Of a stretch of 64,000 nt of DNA, positions 45,101 through 64,000 are shown piece by piece (positions within the stretch are counted from its first letter, which is position 1; every line of letters starts with the position of its first letter). The position numbers and the translations under genes were made by a program. Source of the DNA: Tubulanus polymorphus (taxonomy: Eukaryota; Nemertea; Palaeonemertea; Tubulaniformes; Tubulanidae); contig NC_134034.1 in assembly GCF_964204645.1 (NCBI RefSeq), forward strand, positions 10,907,414 to 10,971,413, written 5' to 3'. The notes beneath the pieces were generated by a model. The model worked only from the letters and a program-made list of their open reading frames with translations, was not told where the DNA came from and ran no database searches.

Positions 45101-48100
45101 TAATTAACAAGAGTGATCAGCCCACATACAAACATCTAAGAACTGATTAGATCAGTCAATTAGCTAATTGATTAATTACTTCCAATAATAAAGGAACAGT
45201 AAATCACTGATTCAGTGATAATTACTAATTCACTTTGATGTTTAAATCAAAGAGTAACAGATTAATTGATGATGTATTGTTGTACGCGGTTGTCGGGTAT
45301 AAATACCCCGGACTTGCAGCTGGATTCAAACATTCTACAATGGAACATCGAACAGCGAACAACCAGAACGAGAAGAGTTTATTCCTGCAGCCGGAGGTCG
45401 TCGAAACGATGAACGCCGAAGAAACAGTCGAACGTCTGTTCAGCGTCGAGACGAAATTCGTGAAAGCCGCCAAACAGATCGTCGTACTCGAACGGAAAAT
45501 ACAACATATCGTCGAACGCAACAATCGTTACCGCGGCGACGCCGAGTGTTGCTCGGTTCGTATTCAACTTCTGTCGCTCGGCAACACGAAGGACGCATTT
45601 TATTTGTACGCGCAGAAAAAAGCGGCCGAAATTCATCTGTTGAAACAACGTCTCGTCGACCTGTGCTGAAACGGCGAACAACTCCTCGAGCAACGGTTCT
45701 TTTTAGAACCATCTCAACGTCCCAGAATCAGTCGGTCAAGGCTCTCAACTCTGCTTAACTCAAATTATGGTTCTTTTTAGAACCAAATCAGGTCTCGACC
45801 TCATATTATCCTCAAAGGTTCTTTTGAGAACCACTTTTTTCCTTACGTAGCTAAAAATGGACCTGATCGGTTCAGAATATCCCTTAAAACGAATGTAGGT
45901 AAAAATGTCCCGGGAAATAATGTCCCCAGAAAAAATGTCCCGGAAAAGATATCAGTTAAACAGTTAAGCATGAAGGCCCAGCACTAGTAATGGGGTTTAA
46001 AATGCAAGTCAATAGAATGGAGGCGCTAAGACCAAAAATATGGGTCTCTTAAGAAAAAGTTTTCAGAAGTGTTTTTGTTTTGAATGAAAACTCACCTGGT
46101 CGCTAGATAGATTCCACGCGCCGAATATCTGATCGTAGATTTGTTCCTGCGGCAGCAGACGCAGCTGTTTATTATTGATTAAAGCGCCGCGTAGTTTCAG
46201 CTCACGGTACATTTTAGACGTTTCGTACGCTCTACGAGAATAATCAGTAGAGAGGGTGATAATATTAGACAAAACGTCAGTTTTAGAGATTGGAGATTGC
46301 AGGTGAACCCACTCACCTGTGAACCGCTATCACCGTCGTAAACAGTCTCGGCGAACCAGGAACCTAAAATTGAATTCAAAATATATTTTCTCAATTCAAT
46401 CGATTTCTGTGAACATAACATACCAGGAACCTCCAGGAACCTCAAAATGAATTCGCTTTTCAAATCGGTTAAGTTTTCATCAAAAATTTCATTCGATTCG
46501 GATTGAAATGTAGGGATGCGGAAGACCGAGGGACTACTAGCGACACCTGGTGGATCCTCACTCGCCATAAGCGGGCATCCTTGCTCGCCATCGTAACAAT
46601 GATTTGAATAATTTCGGATTTTTTTCCGAATTTCGATCCAAAAACGTACCAGATTAGTGAATATGAACTCAAATCTGGTGTTGTTACATTTTGTAAGGAC
46701 GTAAAGAGCTTCGACTGTTCCTCGAATTTTCTGAAATTTTTAAGAAAAAAAAACACAAAATTGACAGTGTGTACGTACGTAAAGCGCCCTCTGGTGATCA
46801 ATAGTCTAACTATCCTTACCGATTGAGCTGTTTTTGTAGTTATGTTCAGTACACAATTGTAACCAATCGCTGAAATTCACAAACTTGAACTATCTATTTA
46901 TCTGTATGAATTTATAGCGAGAAATTTTCTGAGAAGGTTTTGTGACTTACACAAATTCACTCGAATCATTGTGTGTGAATGCCATATTATTCGCAGATTC
47001 GTTACCAACAGTTGACCTGAAATATAACGAAAACTCACGATTCAAGTCAGTTCTAAAACGGCGGGGCCCGGTCGCGGAGACGCGACGCAAAGTTGCACAG
47101 ACGTGACGTAAGTCCAAAACTTGTCTTAAATCTGACGACTTATAGCCTAAGATTGGCTATAGAAATGTTGGAAATGACTAATAGCCTAAGATTGGCTATA
47201 GAAATGTTGGAAATGACTTATAGCCTAAGATTGGCTATAGAAATGTTGGAAATGACTTATAGCCTAAGATTGGCTATAGAAATGTTAGACATGACTTATA
47301 GCCTAAGATTGGCTATAGAAGTGTTATGACCTTAGGCTGGTCATAAATTTCTAATCCTTGACTGCGCAACCGTACCAGGCCGGGTATAAATCAATAAGGG
47401 TCCATTCGTTCCACTGTTGACCGTTGGAACTGGTTCCTGGTGGTCCAGTGAGCCGAGGGCCGGTCCGGTTCACTAACCTCTATCACCGTTATTGCCTTTT
47501 GTATCTTCGACCGCGTCCAGTTTATCGATCAGTTTTTCTCCCGGTCGCATTCGCATTTGCCTAAAACAACATAAAAACAGACGCGTCTAAATCACCGGGC
47601 GTACAGTTAAAATAAAGCGCAGGGCCAGTTTAACAGACTCGTATTACCTTTAACCCGTGGGCTAATTCAATTCATTTTCAATTTAGTTAGCCCCCGGGTT
47701 GAAGGTAATACCGGTCTATAAAACCGGGCCGTGGATATTTTTGATGCGGTCAGTTCAAACATAATTCATACTTACCAGCGATGCACAACACAATTATGTA
47801 CGATTAGTTTTTAAAAGGAATCAGAGTTTTTTAATCTAAGCACTTTTGAATATTCCATAGATATCGTGTTACAACATGCTATATACCTGTAGAATTAATG
47901 AGGATTAAAAACACCTTAAAAACCATTCATTAGATTTTCTCATCCCAATTTTAATTTTTTTTTTAGAGAAAGAAATTTTACGATTCCATAACTGGGTCAG
48001 ATTGGAGTGAGAGAGGGAGGGAGAGAGAGATAGAGGATGGCATTTCTATAACTACCCAAATCTTTCACCTATGATTAGAAAGGCTAAAACTTAAGAGACA

Positions 48101-49631
48101 GATAGGGAAAGACGGATATATACAGCGGAACCTCGCTAAAAATAATTTCTAGAATGGAATCAGAATAAAAAAATATCTTTTATTCATTAAAATCACTCAA
48201 ATTAGTTTGTTATGTTGAGTTCATTTTGACAAGGTTCCAGAATCATAGAGCTCATACCGCTGTATGTATTATAGCTGATTAGAGTCCAATTTTTCTCTGA
48301 ACTTTCAGGCATTTGGCCAGCGTTTCACAAAAATATAGTCTTAAGAAATTACGAAGCTATGTCTACGCTTGAGATATGAATCAATAGAATCCAGTTCCAC
48401 TGTTTTGAGTAAAGATTTGTAGAACTGGATCCTGTAGGAACTAGACACAGATCATTAGTTTGACAACCTAGAGCAATCTAGTTCAATTATCTTAGTCCAG
48501 TTGCACATTCCTGAATCAAGCGGTCTTAAATTTCTAAAGTGGTCTTAAGTATAGATTGGCAATAGAACCAAAATGAGCTTAGACGGGTCACAAGTTAGAT
48601 TGGTATGTACCAAAATGAGTTCAGACCTGTCTTTAAGTTGTTTGATTGGCTATAGAACGAAAATAAACTTAGACTGGTCTTAAGTTGTAAGATTGGTTAT
48701 AGAACCAAAACGAGCTTAGACTGGTTTTAAGTTGTTAGATTGGTTATAGAACTAAAACAAGCTTAGACTGGTCTTAAGTTGTTAGATTTGCTATGGAACA
48801 TAATGGTCTTAAACCTAAGCCATATTACTGTGCAACTGACTGTAGTCTCAATATACCGGTAACCTAAATAATTGTGTTCTATTGGAATTAGTGAGGCTTT
48901 ATGTTGATTGCGACTAGCAGCGAGTGAAGCTGATTAAAGAGGAGGGTTGTGCACTTACATTACAGGAATATCAATCCTAATCACTAGATCCTCGGTCGGA
49001 CCCGCTTCCATTAAAGCAGGTGCTGATGACATATTGTTTAATATCTGTGTGGATGACCGACAAGAACGTTATTTTTTCAAGTTTTTCTAAAACAGCAGTT
49101 TCTGTCACTTTTCAGGTAGCAGAGCCATCCTTAGCTAGGTAAGCATCTAGCCATTGAAAAAGGTGCAATCTAATAAGGTTCCTCTGTAGGGGTAACCCGT
49201 TAGATCATCTGGAATCTTGAGTTTAAATCTGTTTATTTTCCATGTTTTATCTGAACTGGTCTGAACTAGTTGAATAGTTCAACTTCAAATTCGAAACTAT
49301 TGAATTGGGTCCAGACTTAGGCCTAACAATCACTTTACTTATAATTTGGGGGAACTGTTTGTGCCAGTAGAATCTATCTGGGCCACAAAATGCAGTCAAA
49401 AAAGCCTTTTCAATAATTCTATTCATGACATTCCATTCTCAACTGTCAAAACGAATAAATGTTAATTGAATTGTATTGTTATTTCCGGGTTAGTAAAATG
49501 CTCTAAAACAGCGCCGTATTTTACTGAAAATCTGGTGAACAGAAATAGAGAGATCGGGATTGGAATAATCTCACTTACCCCGGGCTTATATCGAATCGAA
49601 TATCGCGATCTTCCCAAATTATATCCAGCAT
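42103..49631 (-). CDS. BBS5: BBS5, BBSome subunit
   Basis: Eleven exons on the minus strand join in frame to 340 residues (human 341): 49631-49579, 47560-47478, 47016-46951, 46869-46820, 46730-46650, 46363-46317, 46231-46096, 44654-44559, 43811-43614, 42409-42323 and 42228-42103. BBS5 binds phosphoinositides and is part of the BBSome coat that sorts cargo at the cilium. Diagnostic stretches are WEDRDIRFD (start), [82 protein letters not shown] and [17 protein letters not shown], with the ending [18 protein letters not shown]. The two PH-like (DM16) domains cover about residues 25-150 and 155-260. Introns carry many MITEs, and a small gene lies on the other strand in intron 7. The start is 480 bp from MMUT, head to head. 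Confidence 0.95.
42493..42677. mobile_element. Foldback element in BBS5 intron 9
   Basis: AAATCCCACACTTCGAATTA at 42493 is inverted at 42677, and the arms continue over most of 185 bp (including GACTAACAGCCATCATCAGG and its inverse). The motif ACGTTTCGG...CATCATCAGG also ends elements near 44,200 and 63,110. Length suggests a non-autonomous hairpin element. Confidence 0.8.
42690..43245. other. BBS5 intron 9, worn repeats
   Basis: Internally repetitive AT-rich text (CAGATTTATTCCCAGATTTA, AATTCCAGATTT repeated near 42,770-42,990) and a fragment of the TTAAGACC family near 43,160-43,235. No gene. Confidence 0.4.
43246..43350. mobile_element. Dispersed repeat with CTGTCTGTGGTT end
   Basis: GTCAGTAACCTGTCTGTGG, then AAGTTTCACGATCGGATATT and ATAAAAAGCTTACCACCAAC. 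Pieces recur at about 8,160-8,400, 11,600 and 50,930-50,990 (opposite strand). Both ends carry GTAACTGAC-like text, so it is probably a MITE. Confidence 0.6.
43427..43596. mobile_element. TACGTAATAAATGAATGA-family MITE, copy 2
   Basis: TAAGGGTCATTCATTTATTA at the left and AATAAATGAATGATCCCTTA at the right are inverted repeats of about 30 bp. The interior shares the G-rich run and the ACTGTAATGCTTAAT text with 41665-41810 in opposite orientation. It ends 17 bases from BBS5 exon 9. Confidence 0.85.
43944..44130. mobile_element. Foldback element in BBS5 intron 8
   Basis: ATTGTTGAAAGACTAAA at 43944-43960 is inverted at 44114-44130. A second inner pair (ATACTAGAAATATTTCGG and its inverse) extends the stem to about 50 bp each side. 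Confidence 0.8.
44190..44250. repeat. Short inverted repeat
   Basis: CTAATAGTCATCGTCAGGAA at 44190 pairs with TTCCTGAAAATGACTATTAG ending 44250, around an 11 base loop. Followed by GTTGAAACGTCG. Resembles the hairpin end motif of the 42493 element. Confidence 0.7.
44291..44545. repeat. 39 bp tandem repeat beside BBS5 exon 8 donor
   Basis: Seven copies of a 39 bp unit (ACAGTTTTTGAGGATGGTTA then CGCGAGGAGGATATTAC). The array stops eight bases short of the intron's GT, so it forms the start of intron 8 in the sense of BBS5. Confidence 0.92.
44905..45175. repeat. 65 bp tandem repeat upstream of the nested gene
   Basis: Three to four copies of a unit of about 65 bp with GAGTGATCAGTCCACA and AACTGATTAGATCAGGCAAT. 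It lies 120-400 bases before the TATA box at 45298. Confidence 0.8.
45298..45305 (+). promoter_or_regulatory. TATA box of the nested gene
   Basis: TATAAATA flanked by GC-rich text (GTCGGG and CCCCGG), 35 bases before the ATG at 45340. The expected start of transcription is around 45,328, giving a very short leader. Confidence 0.7.
45340..45669 (+). CDS. Intronless small helical protein with histone-type mRNA end
   Basis: 109 residues, single exon, on the strand opposite BBS5 inside its intron 7. I do not recognise the protein. It has a polar N-terminus (about 25 residues), then a predicted helical region rich in Glu, Lys and Leu ([34 protein letters not shown]), then LQLL-like and [19 protein letters not shown] segments suggesting a coiled-coil or helical bundle. 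There is no match to core or linker histones. Its DNA is GC-richer than the intron around it. A TATA box sits 35 bases upstream, there are no introns, and three histone-type stem-loops start 25 bases after the stop. This points to replication-dependent, non-polyadenylated mRNA. It may be a chromatin or cell-cycle protein, but the function is open. Confidence 0.75.
   Translation: MEHRTANNQNEKSLFLQPEVVETMNAEETVERLFSVETKFVKAAKQIVVLERKIQHIVERNNRYRGDAECCSVRIQLLSLGNTKDAFYLYAQKKAAEIHLLKQRLVDLC
45695..45710 (+). terminator. Histone-type 3' stem-loop 1
   Basis: GGTTCTTTTTAGAACC: six-base-pair stem, four-base T loop, preceded by CAAC and followed by ATC. It fits the metazoan histone mRNA consensus GGYYCTTYTNAGRRCC and lies 25 bases after the stop, the usual distance. 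Confidence 0.75.
45769..45784 (+). terminator. Histone-type 3' stem-loop 2
   Basis: GGTTCTTTTTAGAACC again, 74 bases after the first, with AAAT following. Same stem and loop. Confidence 0.7.
45817..45832 (+). terminator. Histone-type 3' stem-loop 3
   Basis: GGTTCTTTTGAGAACC preceded by CTCAAA and followed by ACTTTT. Its flanks are the closest of the three to classical histone mRNA flanks. Confidence 0.7.
46781..46796 (-). promoter_or_regulatory. CTCF-like motif in a BBS5 intron
   Basis: The minus strand reads CACCAGAGGGCGCTTT, close to the CTCF core. It lies in intron 4 of BBS5. A single motif, so weak evidence. Confidence 0.3.
47085..47385. repeat. TTAAGACC-family element with 39 bp tandem core (BBS5 intron 2)
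   Basis: The ends read GTTGCACAGACGTGAC and GACTGCGCAACCG. The core (about 47,130-47,330) is five copies of a 39 bp unit with TAGCCTAAGATTGGCTATAG. This is another case where the inside of the TIR element was amplified in tandem. Confidence 0.8.
47622..47730. mobile_element. Palindromic MITE (AACCCG family)
   Basis: GGCCAGTTTAACAGACTCGT, then ATTACCTTTAACCCGTGGGC, inverted by GCCCCCGGGTTGAAGGTAAT, then ACCGGTCTATAAAACCGGGC. Related half or whole copies lie near 51,668-51,748, 55,340-55,445 and 63,458-63,530. Confidence 0.75.
47750..48495. other. BBS5 intron 1, no gene seen
   Basis: AT-rich with a GA-rich run near 48,003-48,035 (GAGAGAGGGAGGGAGAGAGA). Nothing coding. Confidence 0.4.
48498..48842. 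repeat. TTAAGACC-family element with tandem core (BBS5 intron 1)
   Basis: Ends AGTCCAGTTGCACATTCC and TACTGTGCAACTGACT. Inside are about five copies of the 47 bp unit (AAGTTGTTAGATTGGTTATA) as in DDX23 intron 8. Confidence 0.75.
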
Positions 49632-50111
49632 TATTTTTTTTCGAGAGAAGTCGATGTCAAGTTTTGGCAGATTCGGCGTCGGGGATTCCACCGCCTCTGA
49701 GCGTCAACGGAGTTCGCGGCTTCGCAGGAACCGAAAAAGACTCAAACCGATAGGCCCAGTGCAGCGGAACGACGATGAAGTTTTTAAACAAGAATGGTGC
49801 ATCTAAACTAATTATTCCTCAAATAAAGTATCAGATCTTTCATTAACTGGCTCTCTAATCATCTAATTATGCTGAAATAAGTGTTTAAATTATTCAAATG
49901 TGAATTTCGTGTGAAATATTCCAGCAATCTCCTTGTAATTGATTTTTATTTTATGATTTTCCATACCGGACTGACTCGACATGCAGTAAGAGACCTCGGG
50001 TCTTCACTCGCCTTTTCCGGCATGTATTGAATTGAATTGAAAAAAAAGAACCCCGTTTCAACCTTGAATGTCCCGAGTTTAGTTTATTTCGTCTTTTTAA
50101 GTTGTAAAACG
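49632..50111. promoter_or_regulatory. Shared BBS5/MMUT promoter region
   Basis: 480 bp between the divergent start codons. The BBS5-proximal third (49,632-49,760) is GC-richer and holds an inverted pair GTTCGCGGC / GCAGGAAC; the rest is AT-rich. I found no TATA box and no confident RFX X-box, although such a site would be expected for a ciliary gene. Confidence 0.5.
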
Positions 50112-60036
<9,925 letters not shown>

Positions 60037-61220
60037 TAACGTCTCTCCGTCGCTCGCCGATGACAGATTTTGATACGCGTTGTAGTTTAGACCAAGTTGT
60101 TGTTGCGGACGCTTTCATGACATATAGAATGTGCTATAGAATTCCTGGAACTTACTACGAGTATATAATCCGTCTGCTCTTAGACACCTGTATCTACTTG
60201 CGATGACACTTACAGTATTTGAGTGAACTCTGCGGCGGGGGGGGGGGGTTTCAGGATGGGCAGGAAGGGGCTGTGTGCGAGGTTTCTCAGCTTTAATTTC
60301 GATGTTATTTTGTGACTAGAAAACGACGGAGAAAATTCTCGAACTAAAAGGAAAATCGTGCTCTTGACTCTTTTTTCGAGTTAAGATAATCGAAGAAATT
60401 GTCACATATACCGGTAATATTATGTTGTTTGCCGTAAACGAAAACGTGTAAACATCACTTTATTTGTTAACATCATTTTATAAAGAGCATTTCAAAATCT
60501 ATGGCTTCTATAAATGGAATCGATGATCTTCGTAGAATGTAATTTTCTTGTCCTCTAGTAAAGCGGTTATCCGGCCGGTAGTACCGGTATAAGTATTTAA
60601 GGCTTAGGGTAGTCGGCATTTCAATGCATGCGTGCTCAATTGAGAAACCTAGTTGAAATTGATTAATTGCATTCTGGGTCCAGTTTCACGAAAAAGATTA
60701 ACTTTATTTTCTTCATTGATTTAGTTAATCATATGTTGATTTTGGAGTTAATCCTTTTTGGTGAAATTTGTGTCGACCCTGACTAGAAGATGATTGGTTT
60801 GTTGTATTTCTACTTCTGGTATTGTTTGTGTGAAGGTGTCAGTGATGGTCTTTTGGCTACTAAAGTATGTTTTTGAAGTGGGGGTAGTAGAAATGTCAGT
60901 ATAAGTTTTTTGTAGATATTGTTTTCTTTGTTTCGCAACCCGCAGAAATAAATCGACAAAGTCATTATTTATAACGTCTTAGAAAAAATTTGTTTCTTTT
61001 ATTCTTGTCGTATTGGGATTATTTCTCGATTTGGATTTTTGGAACTAAGAAATCCTATAAGCGTTCAATTGGAATGGTGATTGCACCCAAAATGTAAAAG
61101 CTTGAATTAGACAAAAAATTTGGGCCAATTTTAGTTCGACCCGTTGTCGCTAGAGGCAGCATGTTACCGTCTGCGTAAAAATCCACGACCGCGTTTTAGC
61201 GTTTTGATATATAACACAAA
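60037..61220. other. MMUT 3' flank and intergenic region
   Basis: A run of 13 or more G near 60,237. AATAAA at 60947-60952 is a possible but distant polyadenylation signal. A half-MITE (GGGTCCAGTTTCACGAAAAAG, about 60,675) is related to 25296-25470. No coding gene seen. Confidence 0.45.
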
Positions 61221-61311
61221 ATGGCAGCTGCGGTCGGTGAAAACACTCGCTGGATTTTATTCGGATTAATCGCGATTTTAAGCGTTTTAGAAGCGACGGA
61301 TTTTGTTCGAG
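61221..61311 (+). CDS. Candidate first coding exon with signal peptide
   Basis: ATG at 61221 begins 30 codons plus one base before a strong donor (CGAG then GTAAGC at 61312). The peptide has a short polar start, the hydrophobic stretch WILFGLIAILSVLEA and then TDFVR, a textbook signal peptide or anchor. Codons are GC-richer than the flanks. The 3' exons are not recognisable before the window ends, so the product is unknown. It may also be chance. Confidence 0.45.
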
Positions 61312-62039
61312 GTAAGCGACCGTACGAGTGAATGTGATATCTGCGCATATCTCGAATTTCAGGTGGATACAGACCGTAATAACGGAGATACGGCCGAGAA
61401 TATCTCGACCGTTCTACCGTCAACGAGCTGTCAAAACTGATTTATCTGGTTGTTATTACGTTACAAGTCGGAGCGTGTGTTCGCTTGACAAGGTTTGATG
61501 CGCTGTTAAACGTTAGCTGTCGACGCATCGAAACTATTAGCTCAATTTATTGCAGAGAGAGAAATTAGGCTGAGAACTATTGAAATGGGAAGAAAGTAAT
61601 TAGGCCTAGTCAAAATGAGTTCACGAAGCACAGGGGTCAAAAACTGTCACAACTGAAATGAACTTTAAATTTTATGTAACTTGTAAATTATGTCTCAGGA
61701 ATTTAATGGAAAACTTAATTATATTCCTAGAAGAATTGCGTTATTCATTTTGTACTTCAGCCTTCGGGCTGCGACCTGAATATGTTTGTGCACAAATTTG
61801 AAAATTTGTGTCGAAATTAAAATACTATTTGCCCATATCAAATCAAAACCTTCCTTAAGTTTCATCTCGAAAAGTTTCGATTTGAATAAAAAATTACTAG
61901 GCCTATAGTAATGAATACGGGTCTAGATAGCGTCTGAATATGAAGCATTTTCTTAAATATTTGCTGGAGTCTCAATTACTGCTTCAGATTTAGTGTAATT
62001 TTGTCTGATTAATTAAGAGTCATTATTGATTAGTACTCT
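61312..62039. other. Non-coding, probable intron
   Basis: AT-rich, no exon recognised. 61,375-61,445 has GC-richer text (CGGAGATACGGCCGAGAATA) but no supported frame. Confidence 0.35.
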
Positions 62040-62570
62040 CGACCCCCGGTATCCAGCAGTATCGACAGCATCCTACTAATTGTATCAGCAATATCCTTAC
62101 AGTATCAGGCAGTATCTTGACTATCAGCGTTATCAGCAGTATCCTGACAGTATCACAGGCAAATCCTGCCAGTATCCAACACTATCCTCCTGACTGTATC
62201 ATCAGTATCCTGACAGTGCCAGGCAGTACCCTCGTCCCCAGCAGTATCCTGAGTGACAGTACCAGGCAGTATGGAAGTATCCTCACTTGGCCTTATCGAC
62301 AGTATCCAAAACTATCTTCCTGACTGTATCATCAGTATCCTGACAGTGCCAGGCAGTACCCTCGTCCCCAGCAGTATCCTGAGTGACAGAACCAGGCAGT
62401 ATGGAAGTATCCTCACTCGGTTCTATCGACAGTATCCAAAACTATCTTCCTGACTGTATCATCAGTATCCTGACAGTGCCAGGCAGTACCCTCGTCCCCG
62501 GCAGTATCCTGAGTGATAGTACCAGGCAGTATCCTCTCTCAGCGGTATCCTGACCAACGCTCGTCAGACA
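62040..62570. repeat. Satellite with 130 bp higher-order unit
   Basis: The basic motif CAGTATCCTGACAGTATCAG (about 10-22 bp steps) is organised into a 130 bp unit: TATCCAACACTATCCTCCTG at 62173, again at 62303 and 62433 with few changes. Less regular repeats flank it on both sides. Confidence 0.88.
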
Positions 62571-62689
62571 ATATCCCGACAGCGTCCAGCGCTATTTTTA
62601 TAACTCTTTAACTGACCACAACAGTATCCAACGCTATCACACAATATCCTGACTTCTTCGCGAGCTTAATGAAAACTCATCGATTTTCC

Positions 62690-62880
62690 TCCTCGCCGTC
62701 CTTTCCCTCTTTCTCCCGCGTGTCATCCTTTCTTTTCTCTTCGCTCGACGACGACGACGACGGCGAAGATGATTCCCGACTAATTGAAAATCGTTCGGGC
62801 GAAAAGTTGCGCCTTTTAAAATTAAACGCGGGTCTCGTCGTAGTCGACGACGACGACGACGCGGGATTCCGTGTCGATTA
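62690..62880. repeat. GAC/GTC-rich low-complexity segment
   Basis: Two runs of GACGACGACGACGACG (about 62,748 and 62,846) in a segment open on the + strand. The peptide would be simple Ser/Phe then Asp runs; no domain, so not called as a gene. Confidence 0.5.
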
Positions 62881-63227
62881 ATGATGATTGATCTCGCTGT
62901 GAAGCGTCTATAGAAAACCAGCCGCAGTTCAATTTACGGTTTTAAAACTTTACAACAAACAATCCGCGAACGAACAATTGATAGACAGCGGTACGATAAC
63001 CACGCTCGAATGTGGTGAACAGATGATAGGATAAAAACCCACTATTCAAAAATTAAAAGAAATCTAAAATCGAGAATTATTTATTGAAACAATCTAAAAT
63101 ATAAGAACACGACATTTCGATCTCATCCTAGAGATCATCGTCAGGTTTATCTTATCAGCAGATAGACAGTGTCGAGTATGGATCAGTTGGGACCGATAAA
63201 ATTCATCCAGTTTGATGATGTAAAAAT
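62881..63227. other. Intergenic with a foldback-type end motif
   Basis: ACATTTCGATCTCATCCTAG then AGATCATCGTCAGGTTTATC (about 63,111-63,150) resembles the hairpin end motif of the 42493 element. No gene. Confidence 0.4.
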
Positions 63228-63347
63228 CCAGGGGCTGCAGTTAATCATCGGATAGTCGAAATAGTGACAATTAAAAGTTCATTGGTTCTATGGTATTTAT
63301 TCTATTCCCCCCTTAGTCTTTGTCCCAACTTTTGAGCAACTGGCTCG
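63228..63347. mobile_element. Palindromic MITE (ATCCACTGGTTA family), worn copy
   Basis: CCAGGGGCTGCAGTTAATCA, then GGATAGTC and AATAGTGACAATTAAAAGTT, ending CAACTTTTGAGCAACTGGCT. Central text matches 59405-59570; the right arm is mutated. Confidence 0.65.
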
Positions 63348-63637
63348 GATTAAACGCGTTATATTTTACATCACGAAATCCCGTTTTATCGGACCGTGAA
63401 CCCGGTTCCACAGCTGACTGTTCTGTTTGATTCTCGGCCCTGGGGTTTACTCAAATGAAGATGAATAGAGTTTTAGCCCCCCTCCCCCCGGGTTAAATTA
63501 ATTACAGTCTATAAAACCGGCCCCAGAGTTTTGAATTCAGGTCATTTTCGATGTTTGAACCTGAATAAATGATCTGTTCTCTTTCGCTCAACTAATGCCT
63601 AAAAATATACAAAATTCATCCGTTTTAAATATTCTGT

Positions 63638-63919
63638 TTAACCCTCTAGTGCATCTACGCCGCAGTGCGGTGTATAAATCGGTGATAGATTTTGCTAGTA
63701 CACTGCACCACGGTGTATTGATTTAATTAGTAATTAGTAATCATCTCTCGAAAGATGGCAGCATCTGTCAAACAAACTTAAATACTAGTAACTAACGATA
63801 CACCGCGCCGCGGTGAAGACGCACTATAGTGTCATCCCGCTATTCAACACACTAGGGTGGAATTTTCACATTTTCTCCAGCACTATAGGGTATTAATTAG
63901 TCAGCACGGAAAGGGTTAA
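63638..63919 (-). mobile_element. piggyBac-like MITE, copy 3 (inverted)
   Basis: TTAACCCTCTAGTGC and GCACGGAAAGGGTTAA at the ends. The internal order is the reverse of copies 1 and 2 (ATACACCGCGCCGCGGTG near 63,800; CACACTAGGGTGGAATTTT near 63,848). Confidence 0.85.
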
Positions 63920-64000
63920 AATTCATTAGTTTTGAATGTTTTGACATTAAAATCAACAGTTGAACTGGTAATCACTGGTAAACACAAATATATGTTTTGA

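Noticed and set aside
48957-49031. Alternative first exon of BBS5 coding [11 protein letters not shown]
   Set aside because: A short minus-strand ATG frame with a donor-like end exists near 49,030, but it does not match the BBS5 N-terminus, whereas the exon at 49579-49631 (WEDRDIRFD) does and joins in phase.
62669-62881. A gene coding SSFSRVSSF then DDDDD at the right end
   Set aside because: Only simple-sequence residues, no domain, no splice partner; better described as low-complexity DNA.

Overview
This is a eukaryotic, metazoan window. Genes have GT-AG introns, AATAAA signals, long introns full of small DNA transposons, one tRNA-derived SINE and a non-LTR retrotransposon. Three conserved animal genes (DDX23, BBS5, MMUT) could be assembled exon by exon with phases that close, to proteins of 835, 340 and 744 residues. 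The repeat content and the large private C2H2 zinc-finger family suggest an invertebrate, probably a lophotrochozoan (mollusc, brachiopod, annelid or nemertean type). That placement is an inference, not a proof.

Layout. (1) 1-28,130: a tandem cluster of C2H2 zinc-finger genes, all on the + strand. There are five intact or nearly intact long coding exons (ZF1 1044-5222, ZF3 8792-11374, ZF4 12430-13539, ZF5 14383-17871, ZF7 26564-27712), one gene with a decaying 5' part (ZF6, 23665-25083) and one clear pseudogene (about 6735-7268). Most units share one plan: an upstream box with TTCGAA and TAGAGGGCGCT, a short non-coding first exon, an intron ending in TCTGTTTATTTCAG or similar, one long coding exon of fingers, a fast-changing acidic repeat tail and a conserved C-terminal motif (PWQ[HQ]Y...KIW[LI]F). 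The DNA encoding one class of finger linker reads CCACCAGGGGGCG, identical to the core of the CTCF consensus. (2) 18,234-23,343, inside that cluster: a 5.1 kb element flanked by TTAA, with terminal inverted repeats and two long arrays of a 30 bp minisatellite in opposite orientation. It lies between the upstream box and the coding exon of ZF6. (3) 28,157-about 32,700: a minus-strand CR1/jockey-type LINE with intact ORF2 and a (TATCG)5 end, at the edge of the cluster. (4) 33,362-41,295: DDX23/PRP28, 16 exons, + strand. (5) 42,103-49,631: BBS5, 11 exons, minus strand, tail to tail with DDX23. (6) 45,340-45,669: a small intronless gene nested in BBS5 on the opposite strand, with a TATA box and three histone-type 3' stem-loops although its product is not a recognisable histone. 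(7) 50,112-60,036: MMUT, 17 exons, + strand, head to head with BBS5. (8) 61,221 to the end: one candidate signal-peptide exon, a 130 bp satellite and more MITEs.

How the parts fit. DDX23 (spliceosome), BBS5 (BBSome) and MMUT (mitochondrial propionate metabolism) are ordinary single-copy genes and show no functional link beyond a possible shared BBS5/MMUT promoter. The zinc-finger cluster is the lineage-specific part and is evolving through tandem duplication, exchange of finger blocks, coding minisatellites and transposon insertion. The two observations most worth following are the zinc-finger family with its common C-terminal motif and CTCF-like sites, and the nested stem-loop gene.
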